NCBI GenBank assembly: GCA_021791875.1
Contig: JAJYVU010000031.1
Span: forward strand, 1 to 39,126
From: Acidobacteriota bacterium
GTDB taxonomy: Bacteria > Acidobacteriota > Terriglobia > Terriglobales > Acidobacteriaceae
Length of the DNA: 39,126 nucleotides
Direction of reading: 5' to 3'
Shown: piece by piece, positions 26,339-35,459 of the stretch
How positions within the stretch are numbered: the first letter of the stretch is position 1
Layout: every line of letters begins with the position of its first letter
Notes under the pieces: model-generated
Databases searched by the model: none
Told to the model about the DNA's origin: nothing
The model's input: only the letters and a program-made list of their open reading frames with translations
Made by a program: the position numbers and the translations under genes

Positions 26339-28993
26339 ATGGCAGACGATCAAAACCCCCAACTTCCCCTTGGTAACGGATCCGGCGGTGACAATACCGG
26401 CGGTGCGATGAACCTGGTGCCGATCAACATTGAAGACGAGATGCGGCGGTCGTATCTCGACTACTCGATGTCAGTGATTATCGGCCGTGCGCTGCCCGAT
26501 GTGCGCGACGGGTTCAAGCCGGTGCATCGACGCATTTTGTACACGATGCACGAGATGGGGCTGCAGCATAACAAGAAATACACGAAGTGCGCGAAGGTTG
26601 TGGGTCAGGCGATGGGCCAGTACCATCCGCATGGCGATTCGGCGATTTACGACACGCTGGTGCGCCTGGCGCAGCCTTTCAGCCTGCGCTACCCGATGAT
26701 TGACGGGCAGGGCAACTTCGGTTCAGTGGACGGCGATCCGCCGGCGGCGATGCGTTACACCGAGTGCCGCATGATGCGCATTGCGGGTGAGATGCTGGCC
26801 GATATCGACATGGAGACGGTGGATTTTACGCCGAACTATGACGAGTCGACGCAGGAGCCGGTGGTGCTGCCGACGCGGATTCCAAACCTGATTGTGAATG
26901 GGTCGAACGGAATCGCGGTTGGCATGGCGACGAATATTCCGCCGCACAATCTGACGGAAGTGATCAACGCGACGATTGAGATGGTGAACAATCCGCATGC
27001 GGGGCTGGCCGAAGTGCTGAAGCATGTGCAGGGGCCGGACTTCCCGACGGGCGGATTTATTTACGGACGCGGCGGGATCGCGAACGCGTACAAGACAGGG
27101 CGCGGGCGCTTCCTGATGCGGGCGAAGGCGTCGATTGAGCAGATGTCGCAGGGGCGCAGTGCGATTGTGGTTACGGAAATTCCGTACCAGGTGAACAAGG
27201 CGAAACTGATTGAGCGTGTGGCCGACCTGGTGAACGACAAGGTGGTCGACGATATTTCAGATATTCGCGACGAGAGCGACCGCGACGGCATGCGGATTGT
27301 GATTGAGCTGAAGCGGGGCGCCGAGGCGCAGATTGTGCTGAACCAGCTGTACAAGCACACGCAGATGCAGGAAAGCTTTTCGATGATTTTCCTGGCGGTG
27401 GTGAACGGGCAGCCGAGGGAGCTTCCGCTGCCGGATGCGATTCGGCATTTTATCGACCATCGCGTGGATGTGGTGCGGCGGCGCACGGCGTACCTGCTGC
27501 GGAAGGCGCGTGAGCGCGAGCACATTCTGCTGGGCTACCAGATTGCGCTGGACCACCTGGACAACGTGATCAAGATCATTCGCGGATCGAGTTCGCGAGC
27601 GGATGCGCGGGAGAATCTATTCCAATTCTTCTCCGGGCGGACGATTACGGTGCGCGGTCAGGCGCTGGCCGGCGTGAAGCTGGACGCGAAGAAGTATGCG
27701 ATTGATCCGGCGACGATGATTGAGCCGACGCTGACACTAAGCTATCGGCAGATTGACGCGATTCTGGAATTGCAGCTGTACCGGCTGACGCAGCTCTCGA
27801 TTGACGAGTTGTTGAAGGAACTGGCGGAAGTTCGCGAGCGGATTGCCGAGTACGAGTCGATCCTGGCGTCAGAGAAGAAGCTGCGCGGCGTGATCGTGAA
27901 GGAGCTGGAGGAGATTCGCAAGACCTATGGCGACGAGCGGCGCACGCAGATTGTGGACGAGACGGCCGAGCTGCACCTGGAAGACCTGATTGCGGATGAG
28001 CAGGTGGCGGTGACGGTTTCGCACTCGGGGTACCTGAAGCGGACGCCGATCTCGACGTATCGGCAGCAGAAGCGCGGCGGGACGGGTCGTATGGGCATGA
28101 AGACGCGCGAGGAAGATTTCGTGCAGCAGTTGCTGGTGGATTCGACGCATGCGTACCTGCTGTGCTTTACGAACACGGGCCGGGTGTACTGGCTGAAGGT
28201 GTACGAGATTCCTGACGTGGGCGCGGCGGGCAAAGGCAAGTCGATTGCGAGCCTCTTGAACCTGCAACCGGGCGAGCAGGTGCGGGCGATCATGGCTGTT
28301 CGCGACCTGACGGAGGAGAGCAAGTACATCTTCTTTGTGACGCGGCAGGGCACGGTGAAGAAGACGCCGCTGAAGGACTTCTCGAATGTGATGGCTCGCG
28401 GGATTATCGCGATCGGCATCGACAAGGAAGACGAACTGGTGGAGGCGACGATCACCGATGGCAGCCAGGTTGTGTTTTTGGCGACTCACGAAGGCATGGC
28501 GATTCGCTTTGACGAGAACGATGTGCGCTCGATGGGCCGGCCGGCGCGCGGGGTGCGCGGTATCGATCTGGGCAAGAAGGATTATGTAGTGGGCATGGCG
28601 GCGACGCCGAAAGAGCGCGGCGTTGGCGCCGACGGCAAGGCCTGCGCGTGCCTGATCCTGAGCGTAACCGAGAACGGCTACGGCAAGCGGACGGACGTGG
28701 ATGAGTACCGCCTGCAGACGCGCGGCGGCAAAGGCGTGATCAACGTGAAGACGACCGCGAAGAACGGCAAGGTGGTATCGATTCAGCTAGTGGACGACAC
28801 GTCGGAGCTGGTGGTGATCAGCCAGTATGGGAAGATTATCCGGATTGACACGAATGGCGTGCGAGCCGCGGGTCGCTCGACGCAGGGTGTTCGCCTGCTG
28901 AATCTGGATAAGGAAGACAAGGTCGCCGCGTCGGTCGTGATTCCGCCGGAAGAGGCCAAGGAAGAGCCGGAAAACGGCACGCTGCTGCAATAA
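26339..28993 (+). CDS. gyrA: DNA gyrase subunit A
   Basis: GyrA cuts and rejoins DNA for negative supercoiling with GyrB. The 884-residue protein has the catalytic Tyr140 in AAMRYTECRM and a quinolone-determining region HPHGDSAIYDTLVRLAQ with Ser101 and Asp105, the drug-sensitive residues. The C-terminal pinwheel contains a GyrA-box-like QKRGGTG (577-583), where Thr replaces the usual sixth Lys or Arg. An acidic tail (EEAKEEPENG) ends the protein. The length and GyrA-box favour GyrA over ParC. gyrB is not adjacent. Confidence 0.95.
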   Translation: MADDQNPQLPLGNGSGGDNTGGAMNLVPINIEDEMRRSYLDYSMSVIIGRALPDVRDGFKPVHRRILYTMHEMGLQHNKKYTKCAKVVGQAMGQYHPHGDSAIYDTLVRLAQPFSLRYPMIDGQGNFGSVDGDPPAAMRYTECRMMRIAGEMLADIDMETVDFTPNYDESTQEPVVLPTRIPNLIVNGSNGIAVGMATNIPPHNLTEVINATIEMVNNPHAGLAEVLKHVQGPDFPTGGFIYGRGGIANAYKTGRGRFLMRAKASIEQMSQGRSAIVVTEIPYQVNKAKLIERVADLVNDKVVDDISDIRDESDRDGMRIVIELKRGAEAQIVLNQLYKHTQMQESFSMIFLAVVNGQPRELPLPDAIRHFIDHRVDVVRRRTAYLLRKAREREHILLGYQIALDHLDNVIKIIRGSSSRADARENLFQFFSGRTITVRGQALAGVKLDAKKYAIDPATMIEPTLTLSYRQIDAILELQLYRLTQLSIDELLKELAEVRERIAEYESILASEKKLRGVIVKELEEIRKTYGDERRTQIVDETAELHLEDLIADEQVAVTVSHSGYLKRTPISTYRQQKRGGTGRMGMKTREEDFVQQLLVDSTHAYLLCFTNTGRVYWLKVYEIPDVGAAGKGKSIASLLNLQPGEQVRAIMAVRDLTEESKYIFFVTRQGTVKKTPLKDFSNVMARGIIAIGIDKEDELVEATITDGSQVVFLATHEGMAIRFDENDVRSMGRPARGVRGIDLGKKDYVVGMAATPKERGVGADGKACACLILSVTENGYGKRTDVDEYRLQTRGGKGVINVKTTAKNGKVVSIQLVDDTSELVVISQYGKIIRIDTNGVRAAGRSTQGVRLLNLDKEDKVAASVVIPPEEAKEEPENGTLLQ

Positions 28994-29013
28994 AAGGCCG
29001 CGAAATCTGAGAA

Positions 29014-29045
29014 GGGGACGGCGGTGGCCGTCCCCGAATTTTTTG
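29014..29045 (+). terminator. Terminator after gyrA
   Basis: GGGGACGG (29014-29021) pairs with CCGTCCCC (29028-29035) around a 6-nt loop, followed by AATTTTTTG. A textbook intrinsic terminator 21 nt after the stop. Confidence 0.92.
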
Positions 29046-29073
29046 TGCGGCGGGATTGGATTAATCTGAGGGT

Positions 29074-29751
29074 GTGGATTTGCCCTCCCCGGCTTCGCGC
29101 AGGCGCGATCTCTTCGAGATTGTTGTTGGATATCTGCTGATCCTGGTGGTGATCTGGTCGCCTCACCTGACGCAGCACTGGCTGTACTGGGTGGGATTTG
29201 CGTTCATCATTGGATCGAGCCTGTTGAGGCGCGATCTGCTGGCGCGGTCGGGGCTGGGGTTGCGCGGGGTCTTGCCGTCGCTTTGGATTGTGATTGCCGC
29301 CCTGATGCTGGCGGCGTTTGCTGTGATGGCGGCGCGCAACCTGGGGACGTATCACCCGCTGTACAGTCCGCCGCCGTTTCTGATTCATGTTTCGGGATAC
29401 GTGATCTGGGCGTTTCTGCAGCAGTTCATTCTGCAGGGGTACGTGCTGCTGCGGCTGTTACGGCTGGGGCTCTCGCCCAGGCGGGCGGTGGTAGTGGCGG
29501 CGGTGATGTTTACGTGCGCGCATATTCCGAACCCGGTGCTGATGCCGCTGACGCTGGTGTGGGGAACGATTTCCTGTGTGCTGTTTTTGCGCTACCGGAA
29601 CCTGTACACGCTGGGGCTGGCGCACGGGATCCTGGGGATCTGCATTGCGGTGACGGTGCCGAACGCGATCCAGCACCACATGCGGGTAGGGTTGGGTTAT
29701 ATCGATTATCATCCCCACCACGCGCGCCATATTGAGCAGCGGCCGTCGTAA
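29074..29751 (+). CDS. CPBP-family membrane protein with altered active site
   Basis: A 225-residue multi-pass protein of the CPBP (CAAX protease/bacteriocin-processing) family. The second and third family motifs are present: FTCAH (His150) and HGILG (His184). In the first motif, normally EExxxR, it has QQFILQ (116-121), so both catalytic glutamates and the arginine are replaced by glutamine. It may be inactive as a protease or use different chemistry. The start is GTG at 29074. It converges with a second CPBP gene ending 19 nt away that keeps the motif intact. Confidence 0.8.
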   Translation: MDLPSPASRRRDLFEIVVGYLLILVVIWSPHLTQHWLYWVGFAFIIGSSLLRRDLLARSGLGLRGVLPSLWIVIAALMLAAFAVMAARNLGTYHPLYSPPPFLIHVSGYVIWAFLQQFILQGYVLLRLLRLGLSPRRAVVVAAVMFTCAHIPNPVLMPLTLVWGTISCVLFLRYRNLYTLGLAHGILGICIAVTVPNAIQHHMRVGLGYIDYHPHHARHIEQRPS

Positions 29752-29770
29752 TGACTGGTTACAGCAAAGC

Positions 29771-30661
29771 CTAGTAAGGGCGCCAGAAGAGCGCGCCCCA
29801 GATGGTGTCGACGGTGGCGTGGCAGATGGTGGAGGCTCCAACGCGGCGGTTCCGGCGCCATGCGCGGCTGTAGAAGATGCCGGCGAGGGCGGCGAGAATC
29901 ACATAGCGCCAGTTGAAGATGCCGCTGCGCTTGTTGAAGTGCGAGAGGCCGAAGAGCGCGGAGGTGATGAAGAGTGCCCAGCGCGGACCGACGCGGCGTT
30001 CGAGGAGATTCTGGATCCATCCGCGGAAGAAGATTTCTTCCGGCAGAGCGACGGCGAAGAAGGAAAAGAGCCAGAGGGGTGCGATCAGGCGGGGATGGGC
30101 GACGTGATCGTGCAACGCGAGGAAGTGGAGCGCAAGGCCGATGGGGATGGCGAGGGGCGCGTAGAAGAGGAATTCGCGGAGGCCGGTTTTGAAGTCGCTG
30201 AGGCGCAGGTGGAGGTCGAAGCCGACGCCGGTGAGGCGGCGCAGGCCGAGGATGGCGTAGAGAGCCGAGTCAAGCAGGATGAGCTTGCCGATGACGGCTG
30301 TACCGACGGGCCAGGCGGGCTGGAGCCAGCGGAGGTCGACGGCGAGGCCGAGGGGTAGCAGGACGAGCGCGTCGAGCCAGTGGCCGTGCTGGTCAGGATC
30401 GAGACGGGCGGCGAGGAGTTCGAGGGCGGCCATGCCGGGCGGGACGAGGAGATAAAGCAGGAGCCAGCCGGAGTGGAGATCGCCGGCGCTGAAGGCGGCG
30501 ATGAGGTAGGGAAGGACGAAGACGACGGGCAGGGTGATGCGCGTCCAGAGGGGCAGTCGGGTAAGCGAGTTGGCGATGCGTTCGCCGGCGAGGCCGAAGG
30601 CGAAGATGGGGATCAGGGTGAGGGCGAGGGCCGAAATGATCCATGGATGCAGCAGCGGCAT
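29771..30661 (-). CDS. CPBP-family intramembrane metalloprotease/glutamic-type protease
   Basis: A 296-residue protein with about eight membrane segments and all three CPBP motifs: PEEIFFRG (Glu208, Glu209, Arg213), LSHF (His241) and CHATVD (His281, Asp285). Homologues cleave prenylated or membrane-bound peptides, process bacteriocins or give self-immunity. GGAAGG lies about 12 nt before the ATG at 30661. It is divergent from hrcA and convergent with the degenerate CPBP gene. No peptide substrate gene is obvious nearby. Confidence 0.88.
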   Translation of the reverse strand: MPLLHPWIISALALTLIPIFAFGLAGERIANSLTRLPLWTRITLPVVFVLPYLIAAFSAGDLHSGWLLLYLLVPPGMAALELLAARLDPDQHGHWLDALVLLPLGLAVDLRWLQPAWPVGTAVIGKLILLDSALYAILGLRRLTGVGFDLHLRLSDFKTGLREFLFYAPLAIPIGLALHFLALHDHVAHPRLIAPLWLFSFFAVALPEEIFFRGWIQNLLERRVGPRWALFITSALFGLSHFNKRSGIFNWRYVILAALAGIFYSRAWRRNRRVGASTICHATVDTIWGALFWRPY

Positions 30662-30699
30662 GCGACTTCTGTCCCTTCCCGTTCATCTGTTTATATAGA

Positions 30700-30728
30700 T
30701 TGACCCTGCCTGAGGGCACACCTACACT
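30700..30728 (+). promoter_or_regulatory. hrcA operon promoter
   Basis: TTGACC (30700-30705), a 17-bp spacer and TACACT (30723-30728) form a good sigma-70-type promoter; the same -35 and spacing occur before gcvT. The expected start of transcription is near 30735, so the hairpin at 30737 would open the transcript. There is no CIRCE element. Confidence 0.65.
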
Positions 30729-30736
30729 AAATGTAG

Positions 30737-30757
30737 AACCTGCCGAGAGGGCAGGTT
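30737..30757 (+). promoter_or_regulatory. Palindrome at the hrcA transcription start
   Basis: AACCTGCC (30737-30744) / GGCAGGTT (30750-30757), a perfect 8-bp inverted repeat around GAGAG, ending 9 nt before the hrcA ATG. A related weaker palindrome, TGCC-TGAG-GGCA (30707-30718), sits between -35 and -10. They could be operator halves or a leader hairpin that masks the ribosome site. Confidence 0.5.
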
Positions 30758-30766
30758 TATTGGCCT

Positions 30767-31834
30767 ATGGCTCCAGAGACGCGCATCAGTCCTCGCGAGC
30801 GGCTGGTGCTGAATTCCATTGTCGAGCACTACATCGAGACCGGCGAGCCGGTTTCGTCGCAGGCGGTTGCGCGCGATTTCGCTTCGCGCAACGGGATGAG
30901 TGCGGCAACAATACGGAATGTGATGGCGTCACTGGCGGAAAGCGGGCTGGTGGAGCAACCGCATACATCGGCGGGACGGATTCCGACACCGCGAGCATTT
31001 CGATTTTACGTGGAACAGCTTGGAGGGCTGGGTCAGCGGCCGCTGGAGCTTTCAACGGAGCGTCGGGCGGAGATCGACGAGAGTTTTTCGGGGATTCGTA
31101 CAAGCCAGCAGTTTCTGGAGCGGACGTCGCATGTGCTGGCGCTGCTTTCGAGCGGAGTGGGGATTGCGTTCTCTACGATGCGTGAGACGCATGCACTCGA
31201 ACATATTCATTTTTCGCGGCTGACGGCGAATCGTGTGCTGGCAGTGGTGGTCACGGTGGCGGGTGTGGTGCTGGATCGCATGCTGCTGCTGGACAATGAC
31301 CTGAGCAGCGCGGAGCTGGAGATTTCGAGTCGGTACCTGAATGAGAATTTTCACGGCTGGCCGATTGATTCGATTCGCGCGGAGCTAAGCCAGCGGCTGG
31401 AGGCCGAGCGCAGTGAGTACGACCTGATTCTGCAGTCGCTGAGAGAACTGCATGCGAAGGGCGCGCTGGACGATGCGTCGAGCGTGAGCCCGGATGTGTA
31501 TGTGGAGGGTGTGGGGAATCTTCTGTCGCATGAGGCCGACCGCGAGCGGCTGCGAGTGATGTTGTCGGCGCTGGAAACCAAGCAGCGGCTGATTGAGTTG
31601 CTGACAGCTTACCTGGATGCGCGTCAGAAGAATGTGCGTGTGATAGTGGGGCTCGAAGATGCGATGCCGGAGATGGAAAATCTTGTGTTGATTGGCGCGC
31701 CGGCGCGCATGGGCGGCGAGAGCCTGGGAACTGTTGCAGTGCTTGGGCCGACGCGAATTCATTACCAGGAGACGATCAATGCGGTTTCCTATATCGCCCA
31801 GCTTTCGACGCGGCTGCTGCAGCCGCCGCAGTGA
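30767..31834 (+). CDS. hrcA: Heat-inducible transcription repressor HrcA
   Basis: HrcA represses chaperone operons by binding CIRCE operators and is kept folded by GroEL. The 355-residue protein has the winged-helix start ISPRERLVLNSIVEHYIETG and SSQAVARDFASRNGMSAATIRNVMA, followed by EQPHTSAGRIPTPRAFRFYV, the family's most conserved block. The C-terminal GAF-like part ends GTVAVLGPTRIHYQETINAV as expected. It leads the cluster hrcA-grpE-dnaJ. No CIRCE site is present upstream, so if HrcA regulates itself it does so through another sequence. Confidence 0.95.
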   Translation: MAPETRISPRERLVLNSIVEHYIETGEPVSSQAVARDFASRNGMSAATIRNVMASLAESGLVEQPHTSAGRIPTPRAFRFYVEQLGGLGQRPLELSTERRAEIDESFSGIRTSQQFLERTSHVLALLSSGVGIAFSTMRETHALEHIHFSRLTANRVLAVVVTVAGVVLDRMLLLDNDLSSAELEISSRYLNENFHGWPIDSIRAELSQRLEAERSEYDLILQSLRELHAKGALDDASSVSPDVYVEGVGNLLSHEADRERLRVMLSALETKQRLIELLTAYLDARQKNVRVIVGLEDAMPEMENLVLIGAPARMGGESLGTVAVLGPTRIHYQETINAVSYIAQLSTRLLQPPQ

Positions 31835-31910
31835 TCAACGGGCTACGCCAGGAGCAGGATTGCCGCGCTGGCGGTTAAACTGGAGTTAATCCGAAATTAG
31901 AGAAGAAGAT

Positions 31911-32528
31911 ATGAGCCGTAAGACGTACGACGAGAGTGTGCATCAGGAAGAAATGGACGCGAAGGCACCCGTGGTAGAGGATGATCCTTCGACCGCGGAA
32001 GATGAGGCGGCGCTGCCGGCAGCCGAGCCGGAGGTTGCGATTCTGCGCGAGGAGGCGGACCGGCTGCGCGCCGAACGCGATGCTGCGCTGGCCGATCGCG
32101 AGGCTTTGCAGCAGCGGCTGCTGCGGCTGCAGGCGGATTTTGACAATGCCCGCAAGCGCGACGCGAAGGAACGCAGCGAGTTGCGAGACTATTCGGTTGC
32201 GAACGCGATGGAGACATTTCTGCCGGTGCTGGATAACTTCCGGCTGGCGCTGACGGCGACCGGGTCGGCGGATCAGTTGCGCACGGGCGTGGAACTGATC
32301 GTGAAGCAGATGGAAGAAGCCTTGCGGTCGCTTTCGATTGAGCCGATCGAGACAGTTGGGGCCCAGTTTGACCCGCGCGTGCACGAGGCGCTGGAGATGG
32401 TGGAGCGCGAGGATGTTCCGGACCAGCAGGTGATTGAAGAAGTGCGCCGCGGCTACCGGATCAAAGAACGGCTGATGCGCCCGGCACTGGTTCGGGTGGC
32501 GAGCAATGCCAGGCAAACAAAGGAATGA
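31911..32528 (+). CDS. grpE: Nucleotide exchange factor GrpE
   Basis: GrpE releases ADP from DnaK. The 205-residue protein has an acidic disordered N-terminus, a long coiled coil (about 40-90, [20 protein letters not shown]) and the beta-domain signature with [20 protein letters not shown] and [27 protein letters not shown] lies just before the ATG. It is 76 nt after hrcA and overlaps dnaJ by 4 nt, so the latter two are translationally coupled. dnaK is not in the window. Confidence 0.96.
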   Translation: MSRKTYDESVHQEEMDAKAPVVEDDPSTAEDEAALPAAEPEVAILREEADRLRAERDAALADREALQQRLLRLQADFDNARKRDAKERSELRDYSVANAMETFLPVLDNFRLALTATGSADQLRTGVELIVKQMEEALRSLSIEPIETVGAQFDPRVHEALEMVEREDVPDQQVIEEVRRGYRIKERLMRPALVRVASNARQTKE

Positions 32529-33670
32529 GCAGAACGGCAAACGTGACCAAACTCGATTACTACGAAGTCCTCGGAGTGGAGCGCACGGCCAGCGATCAGG
32601 AGCTGAAGGCGGCATATCGCAAGCTGGCGATGCAGTACCATCCGGACCGCAATCCCGGCAACGCGGAGGCGGAAGAGAAGTTCAAGGAATGCAGCGAAGC
32701 GTACCAGGTGCTGAGCGATCCGCAGAAGCGAGCGGCCTATGACCGGTTTGGGCATGCGGGCGTGAACGGCGGTGGTCCGGGCGGATTTGACGGCAGTCCC
32801 TTTGCAGGATTTGAGGACCTGGGCGATATTTTCGGCGACCTGTTCGGCTTCAACATGGGCGGACGTGGTCAAGGCCGCGGCCCCTCGCGCGTGCAAAAGG
32901 GCCGGGACCTGCACTATGACCTGACGCTGGAATTCGAGGAAGCGGTTTTCGGCAAAGAGACGCAGGTGACCATCCAGCGGCGCGAGACCTGCGTCGACTG
33001 CAGCGGCACGGGCGCAGCCGGCGGACGGGGTCCGACGACGTGCCAGCAATGCCAGGGCCGCGGGCAGGTGCGGTACCAGCAGGGGTTCTTCTCGATTGCG
33101 CGGACTTGCCCGGCCTGCAATGGCGCGGGGACTGTGATTACCGATCCGTGCCAGACCTGCCGGGGCGACGGGCGTGTCGCCAAGGAGCGCAACGTTTCTG
33201 TGAAAGTGCCGGCCGGGGTGGAGGATGGCACGCGCATCCGCTACCAGGGTGAAGGTGATGTGGGACGGAACGGCGGGCCCGCGGGCGATCTGTATGTGGA
33301 GTTGTCGGTGAGGCCGCACAAGTTCTTTGAGCGGTCCGGCAACGATCTGCATTGCACAGTGCCGGTTTCCTTTCCTCAGGCGGCGCTGGGCGACGACCTT
33401 ACGTTGCCGACGCTGGACGGCGAGGTGCGGCTGAAGGTGCCGGAGGGTACGCAGAGCGGGAAGGAATTCCGGATTCGCGGCAAGGGTGTGCCTCACCTGA
33501 ACGAGCATGGACGCGGCGATCTGATTGTTCAGATTGTGGTGCAGACGCCGACGCGGCTGACGAAGGTGCAGAAGGAACTGGTGCGGCAGCTGAGCGAGAC
33601 ACTGACGGTGGAAAATACGCCAACGGCGCGCAACGGGCTGTTCGACAAGGTCAAGGAGATTTTCTCGTAA
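32525..33670 (+). CDS. dnaJ: Chaperone DnaJ (Hsp40)
   Basis: DnaJ delivers unfolded proteins to DnaK and triggers its ATPase. The 381-residue protein has a J domain (10-75) with HPD at 39-41, a Gly/Phe-rich linker (82-110), four CxxCxGxG zinc-binding repeats between 156 and 217, and the C-terminal substrate-binding barrels ending in a region with [20 protein letters not shown]. All four repeats are intact. It overlaps grpE by 4 nt (ATGA). It is a class A (type I) J protein. Confidence 0.97.
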   Translation: MSRTANVTKLDYYEVLGVERTASDQELKAAYRKLAMQYHPDRNPGNAEAEEKFKECSEAYQVLSDPQKRAAYDRFGHAGVNGGGPGGFDGSPFAGFEDLGDIFGDLFGFNMGGRGQGRGPSRVQKGRDLHYDLTLEFEEAVFGKETQVTIQRRETCVDCSGTGAAGGRGPTTCQQCQGRGQVRYQQGFFSIARTCPACNGAGTVITDPCQTCRGDGRVAKERNVSVKVPAGVEDGTRIRYQGEGDVGRNGGPAGDLYVELSVRPHKFFERSGNDLHCTVPVSFPQAALGDDLTLPTLDGEVRLKVPEGTQSGKEFRIRGKGVPHLNEHGRGDLIVQIVVQTPTRLTKVQKELVRQLSETLTVENTPTARNGLFDKVKEIFS

Positions 33671-33695
33671 GAACCAACTGCGTTGATTCAGAAAG

Positions 33696-33730
33696 GCCGG
33701 CAACTGCTATGAAGCAGCGCCGGCTTTTTT
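33696..33730. terminator. Terminator after dnaJ
   Basis: GCCGGC (33696-33701) pairs with GCCGGC (33719-33724), with an inner CTGCT/AGCAG stem, followed by six Ts. The T-run overlaps the stop codon of the converging molybdopterin gene. Confidence 0.85.
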
Positions 33731-34493
33731 ATTCTCCGGCAAACCAGGCGTAGCCATATGTGGGATCGGACGAGCCGAGTCCGTCGCCGAAGCGCTTGAT
33801 GTCGTCGGTGACGGTGATGTGGTTGATGAATTTGACGCTCTTGTAGCCAAGCTGGCGTGGGACACGCATGCGGAGGGGTGCTCCGGTGCGGAGGGTGAGG
33901 TCACTGCCGTTGACGGCGTAGGCGATGAGGGTTTGGGGATGGCGGGCTTCGAAGATGTCGAGGCTGTCCCACCAGTAGTCCGGCTGAATGGAGCGGTAGA
34001 CGACGTAGGTGGCGTTGGGCTTTGCGCCTGCGAGGTCGAGGAGATGCGAGAGCGGGACGCCGGTCCACTCGCCGATGTAGGACCAGCCTTCTTCGCAGGA
34101 AAGCATGGTGATCTGGGAGCGCGCGGGGAAGCTGTGAATGTCAGAGAGCGAGAACGATGCGGGGTTGGAGACGAGGCCATCGATCTTGAGCTGCCAGTCG
34201 CGGAAGCCGTTTTGCTCCATCTGATAGTAGGTGGCGGGCAGTTTGGGGCCGATTTCGTTGCGGAAGGGCGGATGGGTAATCTGGCTGGGCGAGAACTCGC
34301 GAGCGAGGGCATGGCGGCCGAAGATGCGCTGGACATCGTAGTCGAGGGTTTCGCCGGGGCCATACCAAGTGGCGGCGTCGGGTGGGATGAGGCCATAGTG
34401 GTTGGCGATGCGCTCGGCTCCATAGAGCCCGGCGGCGCCGGCGGCGGTGACGATACCGGCGGTGAGGAAGCGGCGGCGGCTGAGGTTCTTCAT
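33729..34493 (-). CDS. Molybdopterin-dependent oxidoreductase, MsrP/sulfite-oxidase fold
   Basis: A 254-residue periplasmic enzyme with a Tat signal peptide (SRRRFLTAG, 5-13) and the sulfite-oxidase fold. The molybdenum-ligating cysteine is Cys133 in TMLSCEEGWSYIGEWTGVP. Other marks are NGFRDWQLKIDGLV and GAPLRMRVPRQLGYKSVKFI. The family includes MsrP (YedY), which repairs methionine sulfoxide in periplasmic proteins; this member is shorter and its substrate is unknown. It overlaps the cytochrome b gene by 4 nt, so the two should form one enzyme. Export would depend on the Tat system (tatA at 14833). Confidence 0.9.
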   Translation of the reverse strand: MKNLSRRRFLTAGIVTAAGAAGLYGAERIANHYGLIPPDAATWYGPGETLDYDVQRIFGRHALAREFSPSQITHPPFRNEIGPKLPATYYQMEQNGFRDWQLKIDGLVSNPASFSLSDIHSFPARSQITMLSCEEGWSYIGEWTGVPLSHLLDLAGAKPNATYVVYRSIQPDYWWDSLDIFEARHPQTLIAYAVNGSDLTLRTGAPLRMRVPRQLGYKSVKFINHITVTDDIKRFGDGLGSSDPTYGYAWFAGE

Positions 34494-35269
34494 GGCTGAT
34501 CCTGCTGAGTAAGGTTGTCAGGTTCGGCGTCGAGGTGGCCGGTGATCATGGCGCGGGTGAGGCGGAGGAAGCCGGCGCGCGCAATCATGACGACGTGGAC
34601 GACGAGGAACACGGTGAGCGCGATGGCGTCAAAGAAGTGGATGGTGCGGGCGGATTGAAATCCGCCGAGAGACTGGACAGCGAAGGGGCAGATGGCGTCG
34701 AAAGTCTGCGAGAGGGCGAGGCCGCTCCAGACGGCGAGCGGGAAGAGGATGAAGATGACGATGAGGTAGGCGAGCCGCTGGAGTGGGTTGTAGGACTGGG
34801 GTTGAGACGGATCGGGACGGCGGAAGCGGAGATGTTCGACGAGGGCGGCACGCCAGCGGGCCGGGGATGCGTTGGGGAAAAGACTGCGGCGGAAGTGGCC
34901 GCTGACGAGGCCCCAGATGAGGTAGAGCACTCCGGTAAAGACGAGGAGCCATGCGGCCTGGAAGTGGAGGGCGCGGCTCCAGCCGTTCTGATCGGGCAGA
35001 ACAAAGTGGTAGCCGGTGGGGACGAGGTCGCGCGAGGCCGGAACAGGGAGCTGGAAGAGGGGACGGGTGAGGTCGTCGCCGATTTCGCCCCAGTAGAAGC
35101 GTGGATGCGAGAGGACGATTTCGCCGCCGGAGAGCAGCAGGGCGAAGAAGCTGAGAGCGGTGATCCAGTGCGTAATGCGGACGAGGAGAGAGTGGCGCGC
35201 CGGGATGTCGGTGGTTTTCTCCGCGGCAGAAGAGCGCGGAATATTGACAGAATCGGCCATGCGGGCCAA
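34490..35269 (-). CDS. Cytochrome b-type membrane anchor, probable electron donor to the molybdopterin subunit
   Basis: A 259-residue protein with about five membrane helices and histidines placed as haem ligands: RITHWITALSFFAL, WSRALHFQAAWLLVF and the final helix FFDAIALTVFLVVHVVM. This is the pattern of formate dehydrogenase gamma/thiosulfate reductase-like cytochrome b561 proteins, and it takes the place of MsrQ. It probably passes electrons from the quinol pool to the periplasmic molybdoenzyme encoded just downstream. ATG at 35269 or 35260. Confidence 0.85.
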   Translation of the reverse strand: MARMADSVNIPRSSAAEKTTDIPARHSLLVRITHWITALSFFALLLSGGEIVLSHPRFYWGEIGDDLTRPLFQLPVPASRDLVPTGYHFVLPDQNGWSRALHFQAAWLLVFTGVLYLIWGLVSGHFRRSLFPNASPARWRAALVEHLRFRRPDPSQPQSYNPLQRLAYLIVIFILFPLAVWSGLALSQTFDAICPFAVQSLGGFQSARTIHFFDAIALTVFLVVHVVMIARAGFLRLTRAMITGHLDAEPDNLTQQDQP

Positions 35270-35459
35270 TCTAGCACCGTACGCAGCTGGAAACCAGAAG
35301 ATTCTGGAGCCGGGGCATCGGCGGCGTTGCAGTGGATGCGATCGAAAGCCAGCACGACCAGGGCGGCTCTTCCTGACGGAAAAGCCGCATCTGGCCTTGT
35401 GGTTCCCGAATGCAGCTCCCGCAAATTCGCTCCAGCGGTGCGAAACTGCGCCTCGGGGG